Below the pieces are notes generated by a model. It saw only the letters and a list, made by a program, of their open reading frames with translations, searched no databases and had not been told where the DNA came from. The position numbers were made by a program, and so were the translations under genes. Shown here piece by piece: positions 1 to 7,245 of a stretch of 40,564 nt of DNA. This stretch comes from an uncultured Rhizobiaceae group bacterium (GTDB taxonomy: Bacteria > Pseudomonadota > Alphaproteobacteria > Rhizobiales > Rhizobiaceae). Every line of letters starts with the position of its first letter. The stretch's first letter is position 1. Location of the stretch: assembly GCA_937930635.1 (NCBI GenBank), contig CALHCF010000024.1, forward strand, positions 1-40,564, written 5' to 3'.

Positions 1-1122
1 GGACATCCGCTGCTGGGAGAAGAATCGATTGCGGGGATCTTTCCCACCCTTCGCAACATCACGGTTCGAACCATTCACCGCGGCGAGCAGACAATCCTGC
101 CCCCCTTTGAAGATGTCGTTTTGACCACCGGCGATATTGTGGTTGTTGCTGCGACCCGCAGCGCGCTCATCAAGGCCCTTTCCGTGGGCGCAGCCAGCTT
201 GCCATCCATGCCGGAGGATGAGCGCGACCCTGATCGGCGAAGCAACAGCCTGACAGGTGTGAGTGAAAACTTCATTGTGGCAGAAGCCGTTGTTGCCCCC
301 GGATCGCGCTATACTGGTCGTACAATTGCCGCTTCCCGCATTCGCGCCACTTACGGCACAATGGTGTTGGGCATGCAGCGCCGCAGCACCATCGGGCGCA
401 GTCTGGTGCGCAACATCCGGGTGGAACCAGGCGACACGCTTTTGATCGGAGGGCTGCCCGACGATATCGAGCGGTTGCGCGCCAGTCGCGAACTTCTGCT
501 TCTGGAACGTTCGGCAACCGAGGTGCCGCTGCGTGCCTATGCCCCCCGCGCCATCGCCATTTTTGCCGCAGTCATCGCCAGCGCATCCCTGGGGCTGGTT
601 CCCATTGTTGCTGCCGCATTGATTGGAGCCTATGGCGTGATTGCGTCGGGATGTGTGTCCATCCGTCAGGCGGTGCGCAGTTTCGACCGCCAGATATTCA
701 TGATGGTGGGCGCCTCACTGGCAGCCGCCACCGCAATGGAACGTACCGGCGGCGCTGCTTTGATTGCGCAGAGCGTTGTGGACGCAATGCAGGGCCAATC
801 AGCGGCAATGGTCTTGTCCGTCCTGTTCATTGTGACGGCTGTTCTCACCAACGTTTTATCCAACAACGCAACAGCGGTGCTGTTTACCCCTGTTGCAATT
901 GGCATTGCCCACAAGCTCAATGCCCCGGTGGAAGCTTTCATCGTCTGCATCATATTTGCGGCCAATTGTTCCTTTGCAACGCCGGTTGGGTATCAGACAA
1001 ACCTTCTCGTGCTGGGCCCGGGCCGCTACCGCTTCAGCGATTATCTGAAGGCAGGTATTCCCCTCATATTACTTTTATGGGCAACGTTTTCCGCTTTCGC
1101 ACCGTTGTACTACAAACTGTGA
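1..1122 (+). CDS. SLC13-family permease with RCK_C (TrkA-C) domains, 3' part
   Basis: The reading frame is open from the first base, so the gene starts before the window; 373 residues are visible. Two RCK_C-like segments come first, at about residues 1-62 and 90-160 of the fragment; both contain the pattern of a beta strand, a basic strand and a PGD or TTGD turn. From about residue 180 the protein is hydrophobic with several membrane spans and a conserved-looking stretch rich in Asn/Ala/Thr (around LSNNATAVLFTP). This order, RCK domains set between two membrane halves, is typical of the SLC13/DASS-like divalent anion symporters of bacteria. These import sulfate, dicarboxylates or similar anions across the inner membrane; the substrate cannot be told from the fragment. 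The end is ordinary, with bpt starting 47 bases later on the same strand. Confidence 0.85.
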   Translation, partial: GHPLLGEESIAGIFPTLRNITVRTIHRGEQTILPPFEDVVLTTGDIVVVAATRSALIKALSVGAASLPSMPEDERDPDRRSNSLTGVSENFIVAEAVVAPGSRYTGRTIAASRIRATYGTMVLGMQRRSTIGRSLVRNIRVEPGDTLLIGGLPDDIERLRASRELLLLERSATEVPLRAYAPRAIAIFAAVIASASLGLVPIVAAALIGAYGVIASGCVSIRQAVRSFDRQIFMMVGASLAAATAMERTGGAALIAQSVVDAMQGQSAAMVLSVLFIVTAVLTNVLSNNATAVLFTPVAIGIAHKLNAPVEAFIVCIIFAANCSFATPVGYQTNLLVLGPGRYRFSDYLKAGIPLILLLWATFSAFAPLYYKL

Positions 1123-1169
1123 CTTGTGCCGCCTTTACACCGGCATTCTACTGGAACAAGAATTAGCTC

Positions 1170-1919
1170 ATGACGGCCCATTCCCTTGATACCCCGCAAT
1201 TTTACCTGACCACGGCAGCCCCTTGCCCTTATCTGGAGGGAAAGCTGGAGCGTAAGGTGTTTACCCATCTGGTTGGAGAACGGGCCAAACAGACCCACGA
1301 AGACCTGTCCCACGGGGGATTTCGGCGCAGCCAGAACATCGCCTACCGTCCTGCCTGCGAGAATTGCCGTGCCTGCGTTGCCACACGCGTTCTGGCTGAC
1401 AGGTTTAAGCCGACAAAGTCGATGAAGCGGATTGCCAGAAACAACCGTGATCTGATTGGCGTTGAAATGCCCAACACGCCAACATCCGAACAATACTCCC
1501 TGTTTCGCCGCTATATCGATTCACGCCATGACGGCGGCGGGATGGTGGAAATGACCGTGCTTGATTACGCCATGATGGTTGAAGACAGTCACGTCGACAC
1601 CAGCGTCATAGAATACCGCCGTCGCGGGACTGACAGCGGCATAACCGGCCGTGGTGAGGGCGAACTGATCGCTGTCGTGCTGCTTGACCGCCTCTTCACC
1701 GGTCTTTCGATGGTCTATTCTTTCTTTGATCCAAATGAGCACAAGCGCAGTCTGGGGACGTTTCTTATCCTCGACACCATCGAGCGGGCGCGACGGCTGG
1801 GTCTCCCCCACTGTCACCTGGGTTACTGGGTCGAGGAGTCGCCCAAGATGCAGTACAAGGCACGCTTCCGGCCCCAGGAAAGGCTGATGCGTGATGGCTG
1901 GAGGGAGATTGACGCATGA
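1170..1919 (+). CDS. bpt: Aspartate/glutamate leucyltransferase (bacterial protein aminoacyltransferase)
   Basis: The protein has 249 residues, the usual length for Bpt. It belongs to the ATE1-like family and is expected to transfer Leu from Leu-tRNA onto N-terminal Asp or Glu of proteins, which marks them for ClpS/ClpAP degradation. The N-terminal domain holds the conserved cysteines Cys19 (in APCPYL) and Cys63, Cys66 and Cys69 (in CENCRAC), followed by a basic stretch. The C-terminal half has the GNAT-like fold signature, with [14 protein letters not shown] and a Y-LGYWV segment near the end. The start ATG at 1170 fits the family's N terminus. The stop overlaps the start of the next gene by four bases (ATGA), so the two are probably translationally coupled. 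No clpS is visible in the window. Confidence 0.93.
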   Translation: MTAHSLDTPQFYLTTAAPCPYLEGKLERKVFTHLVGERAKQTHEDLSHGGFRRSQNIAYRPACENCRACVATRVLADRFKPTKSMKRIARNNRDLIGVEMPNTPTSEQYSLFRRYIDSRHDGGGMVEMTVLDYAMMVEDSHVDTSVIEYRRRGTDSGITGRGEGELIAVVLLDRLFTGLSMVYSFFDPNEHKRSLGTFLILDTIERARRLGLPHCHLGYWVEESPKMQYKARFRPQERLMRDGWREIDA

Positions 1920-2482
1920 CTCCGCTGCTCAAAATAGACTCGGTTGATCTCACCAAGGACCTGGCAGGGTGCGAGGGGCTTGATCCAAATTATGTAACAC
2001 GGGTTCGGGCCCAGTTTCTGTTTGTGCAAAACAGTGCGCTCATTCAGCAGATTCAATTTGCAGACGCCAAAGCCGCCGCGCTGATGACGCTGATCGGCCT
2101 TCTGGCCCTGCGCGGTCCTATAGAATTGGGCAACGAACCCCTGTCAGTCCTGAGCATGGTGTTTGGAGCCTGTAGCGGTCTGACTGTGCTTTTATGTATG
2201 ACAGCGGTTTTTCCGCGCTACCCCGCGCTGGCGAAGAGGCGCAATCTTGCTCAGGTTGAACGATGGTCCTGGCTTGGGCTTTCTTCGGGTGAATTGAGCC
2301 ATGATGCCTATTCCAATTTCATGCAGACGAGTGAAGTTTCCCAGCTTATTCACTCGGTGGCCATGTCAAACATCAGTGTGGCGCGGGTGCTGCAGCGCAA
2401 GTTTCAGTTCCTGCGGCTGGCCTTTATCACAACCACGCTGACGTTGATCGCCCTGTTTGTGCGCATGGCGACGGTTGTGTGA
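1916..2482 (+). CDS. PycTM-like (Pycsar effector / DUF5706-type) small membrane protein
   Basis: The 188-residue protein has a soluble start, an ADAKA motif at residues 49-53 leading into a first membrane span (about 55-66), and a second span at about 77-97 ending in FPR. A soluble stretch follows with a WSW motif and a long helix ending in KFQFLRLAF, then a last span at about 168-187. I recognise this arrangement (AD-KA, then FPR, then a soluble helix with R/K-K before a terminal span) as that of the DUF5706/PycTM family. Members act in Pycsar defence as membrane effectors gated by cyclic UMP or cyclic CMP. No nucleotide cyclase is nearby, so a defence role here is only an inference; many family members are stand-alone. 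It overlaps bpt by four bases. Confidence 0.6.
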   Translation: MTPLLKIDSVDLTKDLAGCEGLDPNYVTRVRAQFLFVQNSALIQQIQFADAKAAALMTLIGLLALRGPIELGNEPLSVLSMVFGACSGLTVLLCMTAVFPRYPALAKRRNLAQVERWSWLGLSSGELSHDAYSNFMQTSEVSQLIHSVAMSNISVARVLQRKFQFLRLAFITTTLTLIALFVRMATVV

Positions 2483-2545
2483 TTTCGTTTAGCCGCAAAC
2501 TTCATGTTAGCCTTCGTTACCCCAACAAACACAAGGTTATTTGTC

Positions 2546-3877
2546 ATGCGTCAGTTTACCAGAATTGTATCACTTTGCGGCATGTTGTCTGTCGGGCTTG
2601 TCACGGGAGCACCTGCTGAAAACCGCATTGATGTCCAAAGGCCGGATGCGCCGGAGCTGGCGGCCTATGGCGAGCACAAAATCGGTGTTCGCACGCTTGA
2701 AATGATCAATCCGGGCCAGATCGACATCGTAAAGATCGACCCTGCGGCGCCCAAGCCAGACCCTCTGCCAACATATGACCGCCCTTTGACGGTCGAAGTC
2801 TGGTATCCGGCGGCTCAGGGTGCCACGGGCGATACGGCGCTGAAAGCCTATCTGCGTGATGCCAAAACCGAGGTCGCACTTCAGGGCAAGGCCATGCGTG
2901 GGGCCGAACCGGCCACCCCGGCTGCCGCCTTCCCGCTGGTGCTGATTTCGCACGGTTATCCAGGCAATCGTTTCCTGCTTTCTCATCTTGCTGAAAACAT
3001 CGCCTCAAAGGGATATGTGGTGGCGTCCATAGATCACACCGATTCCACCTACCGCAACAAGGCTGCTTTCGGCTCCACATTGGTCAACCGGTCGTTTGAT
3101 CAGCTGTTCGTGCTCAATGAGATGGCGAAACTTTCCAAGGATAGCGGCTCCTTTCTCAACGGACTTACCAATGCAGACAACGCGGGGCTGATTGGGTATT
3201 CCATGGGCGGCTATGGCGCGATCATCACCGCCGGTGGTGGTGTCACACAGACCTCTATCGACTATCCCTGGGGTGGCCCTCACGGCACCCTGGCCGTTCA
3301 TAAAGGCGGCAGCGACAGCCACAAGAAACTGCCTGACGCCCGCATCAAGACGGCCATCGCCTTTGGACCATGGGGGATGAATTTTGGCTTCTGGGATGCC
3401 GAGACATTGAAAGGCGTGAAAATTCCGATGATGTTCGTTGCCGGTTCGGTCGATGATGTTTCGGGCTATGAGAAAGGGACACGGGCAATCTGGGCGGCAG
3501 CCAAGAACGTTGATCGCTCGCTTTTGACTTATGACAATGCCAACCACAATGCCGGTGCCCCGATGCCGGCACCTGAAGAAGCCTATAAATTTGATAAGGA
3601 ATTGGGCTTCAACGTGTCCGAACATTATACAGATGCGGTCTGGGACAATGCCCGCATGAACAACATCGCCCAGCACTTTGTAACGGCCTGGCTTGGAAAA
3701 TACCTGAAAGGCGAAGCGGATAAAGAGCCGTATCTCGATCTGGTTCCAAACGCCAATGAAAGCGTCTGGGCAAAGGAAAAAGACGGATCACTAAAGCCCG
3801 AGCACAATCACTGGAAGGGATTTCCCAACCGCACCGCCAAGGGGCTCAGGTTCGAAAAACTCAAAGCAGGAGAATAA
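2546..3877 (+). CDS. Exported alpha/beta hydrolase (dienelactone hydrolase / PAF-acetylhydrolase-like)
   Basis: The start at 2546 is preferred over the in-frame ATG at 2504 because it gives a clean signal peptide (MRQFTRIVSL..., cleavage near GAPA-EN). The protein is then 443 residues. The hydrolase core shows the oxyanion-side HGYPGN motif, the nucleophile elbow GYSMGG with Ser219, an acid at Asp303/304 in the VDDVSG loop, and His334 in NANHNAG, so the catalytic triad is complete. An ester or lipid-ester substrate in the periplasm is likely but unknown. The stop is one base before the start of the DUF427 gene, so the two are likely cotranscribed. The length exceeds plain dienelactone hydrolases (about 240) and fits the larger platelet-activating-factor acetylhydrolase-like group. 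Confidence 0.82.
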   Translation: MRQFTRIVSLCGMLSVGLVTGAPAENRIDVQRPDAPELAAYGEHKIGVRTLEMINPGQIDIVKIDPAAPKPDPLPTYDRPLTVEVWYPAAQGATGDTALKAYLRDAKTEVALQGKAMRGAEPATPAAAFPLVLISHGYPGNRFLLSHLAENIASKGYVVASIDHTDSTYRNKAAFGSTLVNRSFDQLFVLNEMAKLSKDSGSFLNGLTNADNAGLIGYSMGGYGAIITAGGGVTQTSIDYPWGGPHGTLAVHKGGSDSHKKLPDARIKTAIAFGPWGMNFGFWDAETLKGVKIPMMFVAGSVDDVSGYEKGTRAIWAAAKNVDRSLLTYDNANHNAGAPMPAPEEAYKFDKELGFNVSEHYTDAVWDNARMNNIAQHFVTAWLGKYLKGEADKEPYLDLVPNANESVWAKEKDGSLKPEHNHWKGFPNRTAKGLRFEKLKAGE

Positions 3878-3878
3878 A

Positions 3879-4289
3879 ATGGCAGCCTTATCTGACACTA
3901 TTGAAGGCGCAATCGCGCGACCGGATGCCGCCCAGCACTTTATGGTGTTGCGTCCCGTCAAAGCACGCGTGACGGTTCGGCGTGGAGACACCATTCTTGC
4001 CAGTTCAACCAGGGCCACACGGCTCATGGAGGTGGGCAAAACTCTCTATGATCCCATGATCTACATTCCCAAGGACGACCTTGTGGCGACGCTTGAACGT
4101 CAGGATCATTCAACACACTGCCCGTTGAAGGGAGACGCGACCTATTATTCTCTTGGCGGCGCTGATCCGGTTGCCAACATCGCCTGGTCTTATGACGATC
4201 CCATGCCGTTTTCAGCCGCGATCAAAGGACTGATCGCTTTTTATCCGGACAAGACCGTTTTGGAGGAGCATCCGCTTCAAGACAGCTAA
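3879..4289 (+). CDS. DUF427 domain protein
   Basis: The 136-residue soluble protein carries the DUF427 pattern: V-V-R-GD-ILA-S near residue 30, then RLMEVG, YYIP-like (MIYIPKDDL), a H-THCPLKGDATYY stretch in the middle and the AWSYDDP motif toward the end. The family is a small beta-barrel-like domain of unknown biochemical role, despite a nucleotidyltransferase label in some databases. The gene begins one base after the upstream hydrolase stop and ends about 70 bases before an NTF2-like gene. I see no signal peptide, so it should act in the cytoplasm. Family assignment is firm; function is unknown. Confidence 0.85.
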   Translation: MAALSDTIEGAIARPDAAQHFMVLRPVKARVTVRRGDTILASSTRATRLMEVGKTLYDPMIYIPKDDLVATLERQDHSTHCPLKGDATYYSLGGADPVANIAWSYDDPMPFSAAIKGLIAFYPDKTVLEEHPLQDS

Positions 4290-4301
4290 CGACTTCACAG
4301 T

Positions 4302-4336
4302 CCCCCCGAAGAAGTTATAGTGGCTTTGCCGGGGGG
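4302..4336 (+). promoter_or_regulatory. GC inverted repeat upstream of the NTF2-like gene
   Basis: CCCCCCG (4302-4308) is complementary to CGGGGGG (4330-4336) across a 21-base loop. It lies between the DUF427 stop and the ribosome binding site of the next gene. No T-run follows, so it is not a standard terminator. It could hinder read-through or affect access to the downstream start. Confidence 0.35.
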
Positions 4337-4358
4337 CATTCCATGGAGGAAGAATGGA

Positions 4359-4706
4359 ATGCAGGAGCAGGATACAATCACCACACTTCTTTCAGCCTGG
4401 AATATGGCGAACGAGGAAGAACGGGCTGCTGCGGTATCACGAACGCTGGCCGACAATTTCAGCTATTGTGACCCGCACCAGCCTGATATTGTCACCGGCA
4501 AACATGCTTTCCTTCACTATCTGAGCCATCTTCGCCGACGCATGAACGGCGTTAAACTCCAGATAGAAGGCACCCCCGAAATACACCACCGCCATGCCAA
4601 AGTGGCCTTTTCGATGATCGACAAAGAGGCTGTCACCAAGGGCGTCTTTATCGCGGATTTCACCGAAAACGGCCGCGTTTGGCGGTTGGTCGGGTTTGAT
4701 GAGTGA
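4359..4706 (+). CDS. SnoaL/NTF2-like domain protein
   Basis: The 115-residue protein has a helical start (TTLLSAWNMANEEERAAAV), then the beta-strand pattern of NTF2-like folds: NFSYCDPHQPDIVTGK, a helix with L-H-L-RRRM, and three closing strands ending in GRVWRLVGFDE. Such proteins are small pocketed dimers, either enzymes (isomerases, cyclases) or ligand binders. The substrate is not evident. I chose the ATG at 4359 because GGAGGAAG lies at 4345-4352, six bases upstream; an in-frame GTG at 4320 lies inside the upstream inverted repeat and has no such site. It follows the hydrolase and DUF427 genes and may share their transcript. The next gene is convergent. Confidence 0.75.
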   Translation: MQEQDTITTLLSAWNMANEEERAAAVSRTLADNFSYCDPHQPDIVTGKHAFLHYLSHLRRRMNGVKLQIEGTPEIHHRHAKVAFSMIDKEAVTKGVFIADFTENGRVWRLVGFDE

Positions 4707-4740
4707 TTGGCGGGCCGGTGCGATTTGACCGTCTTCCCGG

Positions 4741-5499
4741 TCAGATCGATCCAGCTTCAACCATATAGTTGTTTGCCGTGCACATAGCAGCATCATCACT
4801 TGCCAGAAACAGCACCATACGGGCCACATAAACCGGATCAATAAGGTCAGGCAGACATTGGCGGCTGCGGTGGTTTTCCAGGGCTTGCGGCGTTGCCCAC
4901 AACTCCTTTTGTCGCTGCGTCATAATCCAGCCCGGCACCACCGTATTGACCCGAATACGGTGATCACCAAGATCGCGCGCCATTGTGCGGGTCAGGCCAT
5001 GAACGGCTGCCTTGGCGGTTGTGTAGGCGGGGAAGTTTCCCCCGGCTTCCCACCAGGAATTCGACCCCATATTGATGATGGAACCGCCGCCAGCCTCAAT
5101 CATTCCCGGGGCCACGGCCTGTATTGCAAAAAAATGGTGGCGGATATTGGTGGCCTGACGTTCGTCCCAGTATTGCGGGGTGACGTCTCGCCAGTCGTGG
5201 CGATCATCACGGGCCGCATTGTTGACAAGCACCGTGGCCGTTCCAAGCCGTTCAGCCAGTTCGCCAAATGCTGTGCGCAGCTGATCGACTTCGCGCAGGT
5301 CGCATTTTGCCCAGGCCACGCCATCCCCCAATTCATCGCAAAGGGCCTGAGAGCGATCATCATCCATATCGACAAACCCGACCTTGGCCCCCTGATCCGC
5401 AAAGGCCCGGACCATCTCCTCTCCAATGCCGGATGCACCGCCCGAAATGAGAACCGACTTCCCGGCAAGACTTGGATAGATTGCAAATTTCTGGGACAT
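4741..5499 (-). CDS. SDR-family NAD(P)-dependent oxidoreductase
   Basis: The product is a classical short-chain dehydrogenase of 252 residues. The cofactor motif GGASGIG is at 20-26, Asp44 after the second strand suggests a preference for NAD, and NNAA is at 93-96. The catalytic tetrad is present: Asn118, Ser146, Tyr159 and Lys163 (YTTAK). The C terminus ends EAGSI where many SDRs have VDGG. I chose the start at 5499 (MSQKF) because it fits the family's N terminus and has GAGAG just upstream; an ATG at 5526 lacks a ribosome binding site. The gene diverges from a beta-hydroxyacid dehydrogenase, which suggests a shared regulatory region and perhaps a linked pathway for a sugar or hydroxy acid. 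The substrate is unknown. Confidence 0.9.
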   Translation of the reverse strand: MSQKFAIYPSLAGKSVLISGGASGIGEEMVRAFADQGAKVGFVDMDDDRSQALCDELGDGVAWAKCDLREVDQLRTAFGELAERLGTATVLVNNAARDDRHDWRDVTPQYWDERQATNIRHHFFAIQAVAPGMIEAGGGSIINMGSNSWWEAGGNFPAYTTAKAAVHGLTRTMARDLGDHRIRVNTVVPGWIMTQRQKELWATPQALENHRSRQCLPDLIDPVYVARMVLFLASDDAAMCTANNYMVEAGSI

Positions 5500-5612
5500 A
5501 TGACTCTCAAAGCCAGAGGAAAACATGATTATTGGTTTTAACGCCGATGCCTTCTGCTACAAGAGCGGATTGGCAAATTGCGCGCGAATGTGACCACAGG
5601 ACATTTTATTTC

Positions 5613-6521
5613 ATGAACAACAAGAGCGAGACTATCGGCTTTGTCGGTGTGGGCCTGATGGGCCACGGCATGGCAAAAAACCTGCTGGAAAAAGGTTATT
5701 CCCTGACAGTCATTGGCCACCGCAACCGTGGGCCGGTGGATGATCTGCTTTCAAAAGGAGCCAGCGAGGCCAAATCTCTTGGCGACCTAGCGGCGGCCTG
5801 TTCGATTGTTCACATCTGCGCCCCCGGATCACCGGAAGTCGAAACCATTGTTGACGGGTTGCTCGAAACGATGGCGGAAGGCGGCATCATTGTTGACTGC
5901 TCGACCTCCGACCCGGTTTCGACAGCCAGGCTTGCGGCGACAGCTCTTTCCAAAGGCGTTCAATTTGCCGATGCTCCGCTGGGTGGCACACCCGTTCAGG
6001 CGGAAGCGGGAGAATTAAGTGCCATGGTCGGGGCTGCCGACGCTATTTTCGCCCGTTTACAGCCCGTCATTTCCTGTTGGGCCAAAAACATAATTCATAT
6101 TGGCGGTGTGGGCGACGGTCATCGCATGAAGCTGCTCAACAACTTCCTTTCCCTGGGCTATGGCGCGCTCTATTCGGAGGCTCTGGCGATTGGCAACAAG
6201 GTCGGTCTTTCTCCTGAAAAATTCGATAGCGTGATCCGCGGCAGCCGGATGGATTGCGGTTTCTATCAAACCTTCATGGGCCATCTGATTGAAGGCAACC
6301 GTGAATCTCACAAATTTACCCTCACCAATGCGCATAAGGATTTGCGCTATCTTGAATCCATGGCGGACAGTGCGGGAGCCCTCAACCCCATCGGCAATGC
6401 AGTCAAAAACTCCTTCGCCTTTGCCTGCGCCAATGGTGGGGACGGCCCTAAAGACTATGTGCCCCATCTTCCGGAGTTTGTCGGCCAGATGAGCGGCACC
6501 ACACTAAAACCGAAAGACTGA
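5613..6521 (+). CDS. NAD(P)-dependent oxidoreductase, 3-hydroxyisobutyrate dehydrogenase family
   Basis: The protein has 302 residues, standard for the beta-hydroxyacid dehydrogenase family. The Rossmann motif GFVGVGLMGHGMA is at the N terminus (9-21). The substrate loop DAPLGGTPVQAEAG follows, where the family usually has D-PVSGG-GA, and the catalytic lysine is Lys173 in GHRMKLLNNF. The all-alpha C-terminal domain is intact. These enzymes oxidise or reduce 3-hydroxy acids such as 3-hydroxyisobutyrate, tartronate semialdehyde or sulfolactaldehyde. The exact substrate cannot be decided from motifs. I chose ATG 5613 since the upstream extension does not look like the family. It is divergent from the SDR gene with about 110 bases between the starts. 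Confidence 0.9.
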   Translation: MNNKSETIGFVGVGLMGHGMAKNLLEKGYSLTVIGHRNRGPVDDLLSKGASEAKSLGDLAAACSIVHICAPGSPEVETIVDGLLETMAEGGIIVDCSTSDPVSTARLAATALSKGVQFADAPLGGTPVQAEAGELSAMVGAADAIFARLQPVISCWAKNIIHIGGVGDGHRMKLLNNFLSLGYGALYSEALAIGNKVGLSPEKFDSVIRGSRMDCGFYQTFMGHLIEGNRESHKFTLTNAHKDLRYLESMADSAGALNPIGNAVKNSFAFACANGGDGPKDYVPHLPEFVGQMSGTTLKPKD

Positions 6522-6632
6522 ACGGGTGGACCCCACCCCTTCGTGCACCCTACATAAGTCAATCAAGCCTTAACGTTACGCAATTAGAGTGACTGGCCAG
6601 TTTGTTATTCAACAACACAAAAGGCCAAGACA

Positions 6633-7145
6633 GTGTCGTTTCCTCGCCATTCGCTCTTATTGTCAATCATCGCCGCCGTTGGATTAAGCGGGTGTACCAC
6701 TGGCAACGTTCTTGGTGGATTGTCGCCCAGCACGGCCTCCTATGCCAAACCGTACCGCTCGTCTGCAAGTTCACGCGACTGTCTGATGCGGGCGATGTAT
6801 TTTGAATCAATTCGCTCCAGCCGCGAGGGTCTTCTGGCTGTTGGAACGGTTGTCATGAACCGGGTGGAATCACCCAAATTCCCTTCCACTGTTTGTGGTG
6901 TGGTCAGCCAGCACAAGCAGTTTGCTCCTGGTGTCATGACCCGCCAGGTGCGAGGCGACAAAGAGGAACTTGCGCAAATTGCCGATGATATTCTGGCAGG
7001 CAAGCGGCATCCGGGTGTCAAAAACGCCAAATTCTTCCATACGGCCGGTCTGACATTCCCCTACAAGAACATGCACTATGTGCTCGTCGCAGGCGGCAAT
7101 GCGTTTTATGAAAAGCGCAGCAGGAAACGGCGGCGCAAGCGCTAG
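6633..7145 (+). CDS. Cell wall hydrolase (SleB-type) lipoprotein
   Basis: The 170-residue protein starts with GTG; AAAAGG at 6619-6624 supports this start. A lipoprotein signal with lipobox LSGC places the lipidated cysteine at residue 21. The body matches the Hydrolase_2/SleB domain: RDCLMRAMYFES, with the glutamate proposed as catalytic, then EGLLAVGTVVMNRV, FPSTVCGVV-Q--QFAP, and the closing AKFFHTAGL and HYVLVAGGNAFYEK. Such enzymes cut peptidoglycan glycan strands (lytic transglycosylase-like). In alphaproteobacteria they act in envelope remodelling rather than in spores. The last ten residues are almost all Arg/Lys. The gene converges with parC. Confidence 0.88.
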   Translation: MSFPRHSLLLSIIAAVGLSGCTTGNVLGGLSPSTASYAKPYRSSASSRDCLMRAMYFESIRSSREGLLAVGTVVMNRVESPKFPSTVCGVVSQHKQFAPGVMTRQVRGDKEELAQIADDILAGKRHPGVKNAKFFHTAGLTFPYKNMHYVLVAGGNAFYEKRSRKRRRKR

Positions 7146-7193
7146 ACTGTTTCCATCTTTACATAGTCAGTGCGATTGGATTTGGCTCAAGCA

Positions 7194-7210
7194 ATTTAGC
7201 AGCGCTAAAT
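7194..7210. repeat. Short inverted repeat between convergent genes
   Basis: ATTTAGC and GCTAAAT form a perfect 7-base inverted repeat around a 3-base spacer, in the gap between the wall hydrolase and parC. It is symmetrical and could help end transcription from both sides, but there is no T-run. Confidence 0.3.
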
Positions 7211-7245
7211 GCCTGCGCGTCATGGAAAACCGCAAAAGCGTCGTT

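Noticed and set aside
1170..2482. Complete Pycsar defence operon at bpt
   Set aside because: Bpt is not a nucleotide cyclase, and no cyclase domain is found in either neighbour, so only an effector-like protein can be claimed.
4858..5541. Plus-strand open frame opposite the SDR gene
   Set aside because: The minus strand has the full SDR motif set; the plus-strand translation is low-quality and has no motif.
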